64,000 nt of DNA, taken from positions 1 to 64,000 of the forward strand of contig CANPTW010000004.1 of NCBI GenBank assembly GCA_947577075.1, given 5' to 3'. Source of the DNA: an uncultured Oscillibacter sp. Lineage in GTDB: Bacteria > Bacillota > Clostridia > Oscillospirales > Oscillospiraceae. Below, one piece after another: positions 48,363 to 56,675 of the stretch. Both the position numbers and the translations under genes were made by a program. The notes under the pieces were generated by a model. It was not told where the DNA came from. It was given only the letters and a program-made list of their open reading frames with translations, and ran no database searches. Every line of letters begins with the position of its first letter. Position 1 is the stretch's first letter.

Positions 48363-49178
48363 TCAGCCGCGCAGGCCGTTGATGGTCGATTCAATTTCGT
48401 CGGAGGTCTGCACCAGCTTCAGCGCCATGCCATAGGCCCTCTGGGACTCGATCACCTTGGTCATCTCGTCGGCAAGATCCGCGTTGGACATCTCCAAAAA
48501 TCCCTGCATCAGCGTGCCGCTGCCCAGGCGGATGCCCCCGTTTTTCTCTATGGCACGGAAGCGGGTGTCGTTCACATGCTCCATGCCGTCGTAGTTTGTG
48601 TAGTCAAAAATTCCCACGGGCTGGGCCTTGTGCTCATCCTCCACCTCGATCATGCCCCCCGTCTCGCTGAGGACGAAGCGGCCCTCATTGTCCGAGAGAT
48701 AGTAAATCCGCTCCGTGAGGGGCTGCCCGTTTTCGTCCGTCAGCGTCTGGCCGTTCTCATCCGTCTCGCCGGTGGGGCGCATCAGCTCGGAGATCACGAA
48801 GGCGCCGTTCCGGGTCAGGGTAATGTCCCCCGTGGTCAGATCGGCCACGGCGAAAAAGCCGTCCCCCGCGATGGCATAGTCCTGGTCCTTCCGGGTTTCC
48901 GCCAGGGGGCCGGACTTGAAATCCGTGTCCGTGGTCCAGAGGCAGGCGCCCACGCCGGAGGGAAGCATCTCAAAGCCCGCGTCCTCTTCCCGGGCGGCGG
49001 TCCCCCCGTCCGTGGCGGTGCCGATGGCCTTCAGATCCTCGTACATCAAGGAGGCGAACCGGCTTCTCTCCGCCTTGAAGCCGTAGGTATTGAGGTTCGC
49101 AATGTTGTTCCCGTGGACCGTCAGCCGCTTGAGCTGCTGGTGCGCGCCCACGGCGCCGATGAAAAAGGATTCGTTCAT
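48363..49178 (-). CDS. Flagellar rod/hook-basal body protein (FlgG/FlhP type)
   Basis: Exported distal-rod protein. It has the N-terminal rod signature (GAHQQLKRLTVHGNNIANLNTYGFKAER), a central AIAGDGFFAV motif and the C-terminal flg_bbr helix (DEMTKVIESQRAYGMALKLVQTSDEIESTINGLRG). An acidic DENGQTLTDENGQ stretch appears to be a small duplication. Together with the next gene it corresponds to the flhO-flhP (flgF-flgG) pair. Which of the two is FlgF and which FlgG cannot be settled here. Confidence 0.92.
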   Translation of the reverse strand: MNESFFIGAVGAHQQLKRLTVHGNNIANLNTYGFKAERSRFASLMYEDLKAIGTATDGGTAAREEDAGFEMLPSGVGACLWTTDTDFKSGPLAETRKDQDYAIAGDGFFAVADLTTGDITLTRNGAFVISELMRPTGETDENGQTLTDENGQPLTERIYYLSDNEGRFVLSETGGMIEVEDEHKAQPVGIFDYTNYDGMEHVNDTRFRAIEKNGGIRLGSGTLMQGFLEMSNADLADEMTKVIESQRAYGMALKLVQTSDEIESTINGLRG

Positions 49179-49190
49179 GGAGCTCCCTCC

Positions 49191-49952
49191 TTACTGCAAG
49201 CGGCCGACTTCGGTGGCGGCCCGGGTCATCAGCTGGTCATACATCTTTGAGACTTGGGCGGCGCTCTGCAGGGCCCGCTGATAGGTGATCATCTCGGTCA
49301 TCTGCTTGACCATGTCGCTGTTGGAGCGCTCCAGGTACTTGTTCCAAATCTCAAAATTCTCGCTGGGCTGGGCGTTTTCGCCGGTGAAGAAGCCCCGGTC
49401 GTCCCGGGTCAGGGCCTCGTTGTCCTCGAAGCTGTAGACCCCCAGCTGGCCGATGGCAATGTTGTTATTGGGCTGGTCATAGTAGATGATCCCCCGGCTG
49501 TCGCTTTTGATCTTGTCCGTGCTCAGGTAAATGGGCTGCCCCTGGGGGTCCAGCACCTGGCCATAGCCGGGGAGGCAGAGATAGCCCTCCTCATCCAGGG
49601 AGAAGTTGCCCATCCGGGTATAGGACACATTGCCCTCCGGGTCCCGCACGGCAAAGAAGCCGTCCCCCACGATGGCAAAGTCCAGCGGGAGGTCCGTGGG
49701 CTCCGGGATACCCTGGCTGTAATCCGTGTACGTCTCGCTGGCCGCCCGGATATAGCTCTGCCGCCCGATCTCCGTTCCGCCGCTGTGGTTCACATCCACC
49801 CGGCTGTACATTACGTCGTCAAAGGTGCTGGCGGTATAGCGCTCCTGCTTGTATCCTGCCGTGGAAATGTTGACCAGGTTGTTGCCGACGACGTTCAGGT
49901 TTTGCTGATGCGTCAGCATGGCGGAGGTCAGATTGTAAAAGCCCTTGAACAT
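49191..49952 (-). CDS. Flagellar rod/hook-basal body protein (FlgF/FlhO type)
   Basis: A 253-residue exported rod component. It has the N-terminal signature SAMLTHQQNLNVVGNNLVNISTAGYKQER, the mid-domain FAIVGDGFFAVRDPEGNVSYTRMGNFSLDEEGYL, and the C-terminal helix DMVKQMTEMITYQRALQSAAQVSKMYDQLM. It starts three bases after the sigD stop and is followed by its paralogue 12 bases later. The pair sits exactly where flgF-flgG lie in many clostridial fla operons. Confidence 0.93.
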   Translation of the reverse strand: MFKGFYNLTSAMLTHQQNLNVVGNNLVNISTAGYKQERYTASTFDDVMYSRVDVNHSGGTEIGRQSYIRAASETYTDYSQGIPEPTDLPLDFAIVGDGFFAVRDPEGNVSYTRMGNFSLDEEGYLCLPGYGQVLDPQGQPIYLSTDKIKSDSRGIIYYDQPNNNIAIGQLGVYSFEDNEALTRDDRGFFTGENAQPSENFEIWNKYLERSNSDMVKQMTEMITYQRALQSAAQVSKMYDQLMTRAATEVGRLQ

Positions 49953-49955
49953 GCG

Positions 49956-50789
49956 TTATCCCTTCTTCCTCTTAGGTTTCGGCGCTTCTGCATCGTTGAG
50001 ATAGCTCTCCATAAAGCTCCGCAGCTTTTGAATCGCGCGGGTATGTATCTGGGAAATGCGGGGCTCGCTGAGCTCCATCACCTGGGCGATCTCCTTCAGG
50101 TGGAGGTTGCGCTCATAGTAAAGGGAGAGGACAATCTGCTCGTTTTCCCGCAGCTGGGAGATGCCCTGGGCCAGGGCCCGCTGCATCTCCCGCTCCTGAA
50201 GCACCGCCTCCGGCTGGCTCTGCAGGTCGCTGGAGGGAACCTCCATCTGGTAGCCCGAAGTCTCCCGCGTGTCCATCAGCACGTCCAGGGAGAGGACGTT
50301 GCTCAGGGCAATGTTGGCGGTGTCCTTCTGATAGCGCTCCTGGGTGATGCCCAGGTGCTGGGCGATTTCCCCGTCCGTCGGCGTGCGCCCCAGGGAGGCG
50401 GACAGCTCCGCCGCCGCCATGTCGATCTCCTTGGCCCGCTTGCGGACGTTCCGGGGAATCCAGTCCTGCTTCCGGGCCAGGTCAATGACCATGCCCCGGA
50501 TGCGCTTGGAGACGTAAGTCTCAAACTTCACGCCCTTGTCCGGGTCGAATTTGTCAATCGCGCCCAGGAGGGTCAGGATTCCCTCGTTGATGATGTCGTC
50601 AATTTGAGCGAAGCTGCTGTACACGCCCCGAATCTGCATGGCCGCGCTTTTAATCAGCCCTTCGTACCGCAGGACCAGAGGCCATTTCAGGCTCTCGTCC
50701 CCCGTCTCCTTGTAAAGGCGGAGAAGGTCCTGGGTATCCATCTCCTCAATCTCCCGCTCGCTGTAGCGGAGGGCCGTCGCCTCGCTCAT
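49956..50789 (-). CDS. fliA: Flagellar sigma factor FliA/SigD (sigma-28)
   Basis: Sigma factor for late flagellar and chemotaxis genes. The 277-residue protein has region 2 (IDDIINEGILTLLGAIDKFDPDKGVKFETYVSKRIRGMVIDLARKQDWIPRNVR), region 3 and region 4 (LRENEQIVLSLYYERNLHLKEIAQVMELSEPRISQIHTRAIQKLR). No region 1.1 is present, as expected. Its ATG overlaps the flhA stop by four bases (ATGA). FlgM at 13872 is its inhibitor. The flhF and flhG genes that usually lie between flhA and this gene are absent. Confidence 0.97.
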   Translation of the reverse strand: MSEATALRYSEREIEEMDTQDLLRLYKETGDESLKWPLVLRYEGLIKSAAMQIRGVYSSFAQIDDIINEGILTLLGAIDKFDPDKGVKFETYVSKRIRGMVIDLARKQDWIPRNVRKRAKEIDMAAAELSASLGRTPTDGEIAQHLGITQERYQKDTANIALSNVLSLDVLMDTRETSGYQMEVPSSDLQSQPEAVLQEREMQRALAQGISQLRENEQIVLSLYYERNLHLKEIAQVMELSEPRISQIHTRAIQKLRSFMESYLNDAEAPKPKRKKG

Positions 50790-52897
50790 GTGCCCACCGC
50801 CTTTCGCTCAGACCGGGCCGCCGGCTCCAGTGTGATGTTGCCAATGGCCTGAATCTGCACCGCGCTGGTAATCTCATTGAAGGAGAGCACATAGACCCCG
50901 GGGTAGAACTGGGTAATCATCTTGGCGAAATAGCCCCGGATCACCTGGCTGACCAGGATGATGGGCGTCTGGGAGAGGTCGTTGAACTTCTTCATCTGGT
51001 TGGCCAGCTGAGAGACGATCTGCTGCATCAGGTCCGGCCCCATGGCCAGATACACGCCCTGCTCGTTCCGGGTGAGGGAGGCGATGATCTTCTTCTCCAC
51101 CTCCGCGTCCAGGGTGACGACCCGGAGCTGTCCGTCCTCGCAGAAGCGGCGGGTAATCGTCCGGGCCAGGGCGCCCCGGACCTGCTCCGTGGCGGAATCG
51201 ATGTCCCGCCCCTGGGTCAGGGCGTCGGCCAGGGTCTCCACGATGGCCCCCAGGTCCTTGATGGGGACCCCCTCTTTCAGGAGGTTCCGCAGCACCTTTT
51301 CCAGCGTGGCATAGGGGATGATGCCGGGGATGGCCTCCTCCACCAGCTCCGGGGAGGTGCGCTTCAAATTCTCCACCAGCTGGATCGTCTCCGTCCGGCC
51401 CAGCATTTCGTAGGCGTATTTCTTCACCGTCTCGGACAGGTGGGTCAGCATGACGGACAGGGGATCGATGACGTTGTAGCCGTAGATCTCCGCCATCTCC
51501 TTGTTCTCCGGCAGAATCCACCGGGAGGGGATGCCGTAGGCGGGCTCGATGGTTTCGATTCCGTCGATTTCCCCCAGGGGGTTGGCGGGCTCCAGGGCCA
51601 GATAATAGTCCACCAGAATCTCGCCCCGGGCCACTTCCTCGCCCCGGATGCGGATGACATACTGGTTCGTCCCCAGGGAGGAGGCGTCGTGAAGCCGGAT
51701 GGAGGGGAAGACGAAGCCCATGTCCTGGGCGTACTGGCGGCGGAAAATGACGATGCGGCTGATGAGCTTGCCGCCGTGGCTCTCATCCACCATGGGGATC
51801 AGGCTGTATCCAAATTCCATCTCGATGGGCTCCACCGAGAGGAGATTGTAAACGTTGTTGATGTCCTTGTAATAGTCGGTTTCGCTGGGGGCCGCCGTCT
51901 CGGCGGCCTGCTGCTCCTGCTCCGCCGCCGCCTGAATGGCCGCGGTTTCCTGCCGCTCCCGCTCCATGCGGCCGCTGACAAACCAGCCCACGCCCAGAAG
52001 CAGCCCGCCGCCCACGGCCAGGGCAAAGTGGGGCGTGTTGGGAATGGCCGCCAGGAAGAGAAGGATGACGCCGGTGGTCATGATGGCCCGGGGCTGGGCC
52101 TTGAACTGGCCGATCACGTCCTTGTTGAGGCTTCCCTCGGACACGGACCGGGTGACGATCATGCCGGTGGCGGTGGAGATCATCAGCGCCGGCAGCTGGG
52201 AAACCAGGCCGTCGCCGATGGTGACGATGGAATACCGGGAGAGGACGTCGCTGAACTGTCCTCCGTTGATTACCATCCCAATGATGGTTCCTCCGATGAA
52301 GTTGATCATGGTGATGATCAAGGACATCGTCGCGTCGCCCTTGACAATTTTGGTGGCGCCGTCCATTGCGCCGTAGAAGTCGGCTTCCTTTTGAATCTTG
52401 TGCCGCCGCTCCCGGGCCTCCTGCTCGTTGATGAGGCCGGAGCTCAAATCGGCGTCGATGGCCATCTGCTTGCCGGGCATGGCGTCCAGGGTGAACCGGG
52501 CGGCCACCTCGGCCACGCGCTCGGCACCCTTGGTGATGACGATGAACTGCACCAGCACGATGATGAGGAAGATGACCACGCCCACGACGATGTTTCCGCC
52601 GGTGATCAGGTTTCCGAAGTTTTGAATCACCTCGCCGGCGTAACCGTTCCAGAGGATCTGCCGCGTCGTGGAGACGTTCAGTCCCAATCGGAACAGCGTG
52701 GTAATCAGCAGCAGGGAGGGGAAAATGGAAAATTCCAGGGCCTCCGCGATGTTCATCGTGATCATCAGGATCATGACGGACAGGCCGATGTTCACCACCA
52801 GCAGGATGTCCAGCAGAGGCGTCGGCAGGGGTATGATCAAAAACAGAACGATGACCACGACGGCAAGGGATATTACGTTGTCAAAAATCCTTCTCAA
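50786..52897 (-). CDS. flhA: Flagellar export gate protein FlhA
   Basis: Large component of the flagellar type III export gate, with about eight transmembrane helices in residues 1-320. The conserved cytoplasmic FHIPEP-type loop is seen as ERVAEVAARFTLDAMPGKQMAIDADLSSGLINEQEARERR. The cytoplasmic domain (about 350-703) binds chaperone-substrate complexes such as FliS-flagellin. The 703-residue length is normal. The gene lies between flhB and sigD. Confidence 0.97.
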   Translation of the reverse strand: MRRIFDNVISLAVVVIVLFLIIPLPTPLLDILLVVNIGLSVMILMITMNIAEALEFSIFPSLLLITTLFRLGLNVSTTRQILWNGYAGEVIQNFGNLITGGNIVVGVVIFLIIVLVQFIVITKGAERVAEVAARFTLDAMPGKQMAIDADLSSGLINEQEARERRHKIQKEADFYGAMDGATKIVKGDATMSLIITMINFIGGTIIGMVINGGQFSDVLSRYSIVTIGDGLVSQLPALMISTATGMIVTRSVSEGSLNKDVIGQFKAQPRAIMTTGVILLFLAAIPNTPHFALAVGGGLLLGVGWFVSGRMERERQETAAIQAAAEQEQQAAETAAPSETDYYKDINNVYNLLSVEPIEMEFGYSLIPMVDESHGGKLISRIVIFRRQYAQDMGFVFPSIRLHDASSLGTNQYVIRIRGEEVARGEILVDYYLALEPANPLGEIDGIETIEPAYGIPSRWILPENKEMAEIYGYNVIDPLSVMLTHLSETVKKYAYEMLGRTETIQLVENLKRTSPELVEEAIPGIIPYATLEKVLRNLLKEGVPIKDLGAIVETLADALTQGRDIDSATEQVRGALARTITRRFCEDGQLRVVTLDAEVEKKIIASLTRNEQGVYLAMGPDLMQQIVSQLANQMKKFNDLSQTPIILVSQVIRGYFAKMITQFYPGVYVLSFNEITSAVQIQAIGNITLEPAARSERKAVGT

Positions 52898-52987
52898 GCG
52901 CCGGTCACCTCCTGTCTTGCATGTTCCTTTCCGCCCCGGCGCTTCCTGCGCGCCGGACTGCCTTATCCTTTGGACAAAGCGGCAAAT

Positions 52988-54058
52988 TTATTTTACTAAC
53001 TTGTGGTTCTCGTTCAGCCGGAAGATGTAGACCAGCACCTCCGCCACCGGGTTGTAGAGCTCCGGCGGGATCTCCTGGTCCAGCTCCGCGTCCGCGTACA
53101 GGGCGCGGGCCAGGGGCACGTTCTCGATGGCGGGTATCTTGTGCTCCTCCGCCACCTTCACAATCCTGAGGGCCAGGGAGTCCATGCCCTTGGCCAGGAC
53201 AATGGGGGCGGCGTCCTCCTCCGGGTGGTACCGGAGGGCCACGGCGAAATGGGTGGGGTTTCGGATGACCACATCGGCCTGGGGCACCTGCTGCATCATG
53301 CGGCTTTGGGCCCGCTTGCGCTGCATCTCCTTGATCTTCCCCTTGATCTGGGGATCGCCTTCGGTCTGTTTGTACTCTTCCTTGATCTCCTGCTTACTCA
53401 TGCGCAGGCCCCGCTCATAGTCCCACCACTGGTAGAGAAAATCCAGGGCGGCCAGGGCGATGAAGGCCAGGCCGATCTTGATGATCATGCCCATGCCCTG
53501 GGAGAACAGGTGGGCGCAGGAGGCCCGGAGGTCCACATATAAATACTTGGCGCTCTCATGAAACATGCCCTTGATGCTCAGATAGACGATGACCATGAGG
53601 ACGCTGATTTTCAATATGCCCTTCAGCGCGTTGACCACGCTTTTCAGGGAGAACAGCCGTTTAAATCCCTCCAGAGGATTGATCCGGCTGAATTTCGGCT
53701 TCATCAGCTCGCTGCTGACCAGCAGCCGCGTCTGGGCGAAGGTGGCAATAATGGCGCAGGCCATCGTCACCAGCGTGATGGGAAACACGCACCGCAGCAG
53801 CAGGCCCAGCGCCTGCATGACGATCTCCCGCACAAGGTCCCCCGTAGTCGGGCCGACGGCGCCGCACCGGGAAATGCAAAACTGCATAAATCCGGAGAGC
53901 TGCTCCGCAATGGTCCCGGACAGCAGCCAGAACGCGGAGAAGGAACCCAGCAGCGTGACCACGGCCACAGCATCCTGGCTGAGAAAGACATTACCTTTCT
54001 TCCGTTCGTCTCTTCGCTTTTTTGGGGTTGCTTTTTCGGTCTTAGAACCGTCCGCCAC
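52988..54058 (-). CDS. flhB: Flagellar export switch protein FlhB
   Basis: Export-gate protein whose self-cleavage switches substrates from rod/hook to filament type. Four transmembrane segments lie in residues of about 30-210, after a Lys-rich N terminus (KTEKATPKKRRDERKKGNV). The cytoplasmic domain has the autocleavage site NPTH at about residue 265, followed by FAVALRYHPEEDAAPIVLAKG. A separate FlhB C-terminal-like protein is encoded at 20459. Confidence 0.97.
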   Translation of the reverse strand: MADGSKTEKATPKKRRDERKKGNVFLSQDAVAVVTLLGSFSAFWLLSGTIAEQLSGFMQFCISRCGAVGPTTGDLVREIVMQALGLLLRCVFPITLVTMACAIIATFAQTRLLVSSELMKPKFSRINPLEGFKRLFSLKSVVNALKGILKISVLMVIVYLSIKGMFHESAKYLYVDLRASCAHLFSQGMGMIIKIGLAFIALAALDFLYQWWDYERGLRMSKQEIKEEYKQTEGDPQIKGKIKEMQRKRAQSRMMQQVPQADVVIRNPTHFAVALRYHPEEDAAPIVLAKGMDSLALRIVKVAEEHKIPAIENVPLARALYADAELDQEIPPELYNPVAEVLVYIFRLNENHKLVK

Positions 54059-54102
54059 GTGTTGTCCCCCCTTTCAGACGTCCGCACCGCCCGGAAACCG
54101 GG

Positions 54103-54867
54103 CTAGGCCATCAGCCGCAGCATGTCGTGCAGGCTGTTCAGCATGTTCTGCTCCGTCTCCAGCAAAAACTCGCTGAAGGGGTACATCAGCACCAGCAGCA
54201 GCCCCAGTCCCACCAGGACCTTCAGCTCAATGTTGATGGAAAACACATTAATCTGGGGGATGACCTTCATCAAAACGCCCATCCCCAGCTGGCCGATGAG
54301 CTCCGCCGCCAGAATCGGCATACAGAGCTTCACCGCCAGGACGGTGCACTCCGCAAAGAGCTCCAGCGCCAGGTTGGTGATATCGTTTCCAATCGACACG
54401 CCGCCGTAGCCCACCACCTCGCCGGAGGTAATCATAATCCGCAGCAGGGTGTGGTGCCCGTTTCCGGCGAAAAAGAGCAGGATCATCAGCGTATTGAGCA
54501 GCGTGCCGGTCACGGACATGCTGGACTGGGAACCCGCGTCATAGATCTGGTTCATGGTCATGCCCATCTGGGTGTCGATGGCCAGGCCCGCCATCTGCGG
54601 GATATAAAAGAAAAAGTGCACCACCATTCCCAGGATGAAGCCCACCCCCACTTCCAGCAGCATGGCGCCCGCCAGGGGCAGTACGCCCGCCGGCGGCTCC
54701 ACCTGCCCGCCGGTCACCGAATAGGTGAAGGCCGAAAGGGCCAGCATCAGCCCCGTCCGGAAGGGCAAGGGAATGTTCTGGCGGCTCAGCAGCGGGTTGA
54801 AGCCCACGAAACCGCTCATCCGGGCCGTTATCAGCAAGAAGAGCGTCAGGGCCCCCTCGTCTATCAT
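54103..54867 (-). CDS. fliR: Flagellar export gate protein FliR
   Basis: Membrane core protein of the export gate; forms the FliP5-FliQ4-FliR1 pore. The 254-residue length and about six hydrophobic segments are standard, with the conserved FVGFNPLLSRQNIPLPFRTGLMLALS near the start and PQINVFSINIELKVLVGLGLLLV near the end. It lies after fliQ and before flhB. Confidence 0.95.
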   Translation of the reverse strand: MIDEGALTLFLLITARMSGFVGFNPLLSRQNIPLPFRTGLMLALSAFTYSVTGGQVEPPAGVLPLAGAMLLEVGVGFILGMVVHFFFYIPQMAGLAIDTQMGMTMNQIYDAGSQSSMSVTGTLLNTLMILLFFAGNGHHTLLRIMITSGEVVGYGGVSIGNDITNLALELFAECTVLAVKLCMPILAAELIGQLGMGVLMKVIPQINVFSINIELKVLVGLGLLLVLMYPFSEFLLETEQNMLNSLHDMLRLMA

Positions 54868-54897
54868 ATGCTATGCGCCTCCGCAAACCGCCGCCTT

Positions 54898-55161
54898 TTA
54901 AATCCGCGTCATCAGGTCAAAAATTTCCCTGGCATACTCCTGAAGCGTCGTCAGCATCCAGCCGCCGGTGAGAAGGAGGACGCCCATTACAATCACCACC
55001 TTCAATATGAAGGAGATGGTCTGCTCGTGGATCTGGGTCACCGCCTGGAAAATCGCCACCACCACGCCGGCCAGCATGCTCAATACCAGCATGGGGCCGC
55101 CCAGCTTGATGACCACGCCCACGGCGTCCCGCATCACGTCGGTTATCATTCCCGTATCCAT
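54898..55161 (-). CDS. fliQ: Flagellar export gate protein FliQ
   Basis: This 87-residue export-gate subunit has two transmembrane helices (about 16-38 and 52-72). The conserved loop VVAIFQAVTQIHEQTISFILK lies between them. It is positioned between fliP and fliR as in nearly all flagellated bacteria. Confidence 0.96.
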   Translation of the reverse strand: MDTGMITDVMRDAVGVVIKLGGPMLVLSMLAGVVVAIFQAVTQIHEQTISFILKVVIVMGVLLLTGGWMLTTLQEYAREIFDLMTRI

Positions 55162-55175
55162 CCGTCAGCCCTCCG

Positions 55176-55856
55176 CTAGTGGAAGCCCCGGACCAGGGTG
55201 GAGAACAGCAGCTCCCACCCGTTCAGGGTCACGAACAGCAGCAGCTTGAAGGGCGCGGAAATCATGGACGGCGGCAGCATGATCATGCCCATGGACATCA
55301 GGGTACAGGACACCACAATATCGATCAGCATAAAGGGGATGTACAGCAGCAGTCCGATGGTAAACGCCTTTTGCAGCTCACAGGTTACAAACGCGGGCAC
55401 AATAATCCGCAGGGGCAGCGCCTCCACCACCGTATCCACATTCACCGTCTCCGGCATGTCCACATGGGCCATGTCGCAGTACATCTCCAGGGTGTTGATC
55501 CTGGTGTTCCGGACCATAAAGTCCGCCAGCGGCACGGACGCCCGCCGGAGGAACTCCTCCTGGGAGATCTCCTCCGCCGCATAGGGCTCGTACGCCTCCT
55601 CCTGAATGCGGGTAATGGTGGGCGACATGGTAAAAAATGTCAAAAACAGCGCCAGTCCGACCAGCACGAGGTTGGGCGGCGTCTGCTGTGTGCCCATGGC
55701 GTTGCGCAGGAAGGAAAAGGAGATGATAAACCGGGTAAAGGACGTCATCATCACCACGAGAGAGGGCAGGAGCGTGATTGCCGTCATCAGAAATATGATT
55801 TCCAACGCCTGCACGTTCTCGCCGTTTACATTGATCAGCCCGTCCGGCAACTCCAA
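55176..55856 (-). CDS. fliP: Flagellar export gate protein FliP
   Basis: Main pore-forming subunit of the export gate. The 226-residue protein has the FliP signatures LPSLVVMMTSFTRFIISFSFLRNAMGTQQTPPN and IPFMLIDIVVSCTLMSMGMIMLPPSMISAPFKLLLFVTLNGWELL, with four hydrophobic segments. No extra N-terminal signal peptide is visible, as in some Firmicutes. It begins within one base of the fliO stop. Confidence 0.97.
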   Translation of the reverse strand: MELPDGLINVNGENVQALEIIFLMTAITLLPSLVVMMTSFTRFIISFSFLRNAMGTQQTPPNLVLVGLALFLTFFTMSPTITRIQEEAYEPYAAEEISQEEFLRRASVPLADFMVRNTRINTLEMYCDMAHVDMPETVNVDTVVEALPLRIIVPAFVTCELQKAFTIGLLLYIPFMLIDIVVSCTLMSMGMIMLPPSMISAPFKLLLFVTLNGWELLFSTLVRGFH

Positions 55857-55857
55857 T

Positions 55858-56217
55858 TCACCTCCGCCCTTTTTGCTTCATGATGGTGGTAAGCGCTTCT
55901 TGAAAGCCCGATTTCTCCGGCCCGGCGGGCCGCTTCCAGGCGGCGGCCTCCTCCGCGGTCAGCTCCGCCAGCAGGGAAATCCCCGCCGGTGTGGCGCCCA
56001 GAATCAGATACCGCTCTCCCACCCGGGCCAGGATCACGCTTTGATCCCGCCCCAGGGGCAGCCGGTCCAGCGCCTCCATCTGCCGCCCGCCCTGAAAAGC
56101 GCCGAAAGCCCCCCGGCCCGCCACATACCGGGTGAACCAGTAGGCCAGGCCGATAATCAGGACTACGCAGATAATCAGCCACGAGAAGGAGGCCAGGGCC
56201 GTATCCCCTTCCAGCAT
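55858..56217 (-). CDS. fliO: Flagellar protein FliO
   Basis: Small membrane assembly factor for FliP. The 119-residue protein has one transmembrane helix (about 8-28, FSWLIICVVLIIGLAYWFTRY), then the FliO domain LDRLPLGRDQSVILARVGERYLILGATPAGISLLAEL. The family is poorly conserved, but the motif and the position between cheY and fliP make the call secure. Confidence 0.9.
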   Translation of the reverse strand: MLEGDTALASFSWLIICVVLIIGLAYWFTRYVAGRGAFGAFQGGRQMEALDRLPLGRDQSVILARVGERYLILGATPAGISLLAELTAEEAAAWKRPAGPEKSGFQEALTTIMKQKGRR

Positions 56218-56221
56218 CCGC

Positions 56222-56590
56222 TCAGGGATTGCCCAGAATCGTGCTGACGGTCTTCAGCACCCGGTCCGGCTTGAAGGGCTTGACGATGAAGTCCTTCGCT
56301 CCGGAACGCACCGCGTCCATAACCATGCTCTCCTGGCCCATGGCGGAGCACATGACCACGTTGGCGCTGCTGTCCTTGGCGCGGATGGCCTTCAGGGCCT
56401 CCAGCCCGTCCATATTGGGCATCGTGATGTCCATAATCACCAGGTCCGGGCCGATCTCGCTGAATTTTTCCACCGCGTCAGCGCCATCCACGGCCTCGAA
56501 CAGCTCAGTATACCCGTTTTTGCTCAGCGTGTCCTTAATCATCTTCCGCATAAAGGCGGCGTCGTCGACCAGCAGAATCTTCTTAGCCAT
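56222..56590 (-). CDS. cheY: Chemotaxis response regulator CheY
   Basis: Single-domain receiver that, when phosphorylated by CheA, binds FliM/FliY and biases rotor direction. It has Asp9-Asp10, phosphoacceptor Asp54 (IMDITMPNMDG), Ser/Ala switch positions after NVVMCSA and the lysine in FIVKPFKP. The 122-residue length is normal. It lies between fliY and fliO, as in B. subtilis. Its dephosphorylation should involve the CheC and FliY proteins encoded here. Confidence 0.97.
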   Translation of the reverse strand: MAKKILLVDDAAFMRKMIKDTLSKNGYTELFEAVDGADAVEKFSEIGPDLVIMDITMPNMDGLEALKAIRAKDSSANVVMCSAMGQESMVMDAVRSGAKDFIVKPFKPDRVLKTVSTILGNP

Positions 56591-56675
56591 TGTTGTATTC
56601 CTTCCTTCTTATCCAAATAAATTCATCTATTATATGCCATATATTAAAGCGCCGGCTTTGCTCAGGTCCAGCGTC

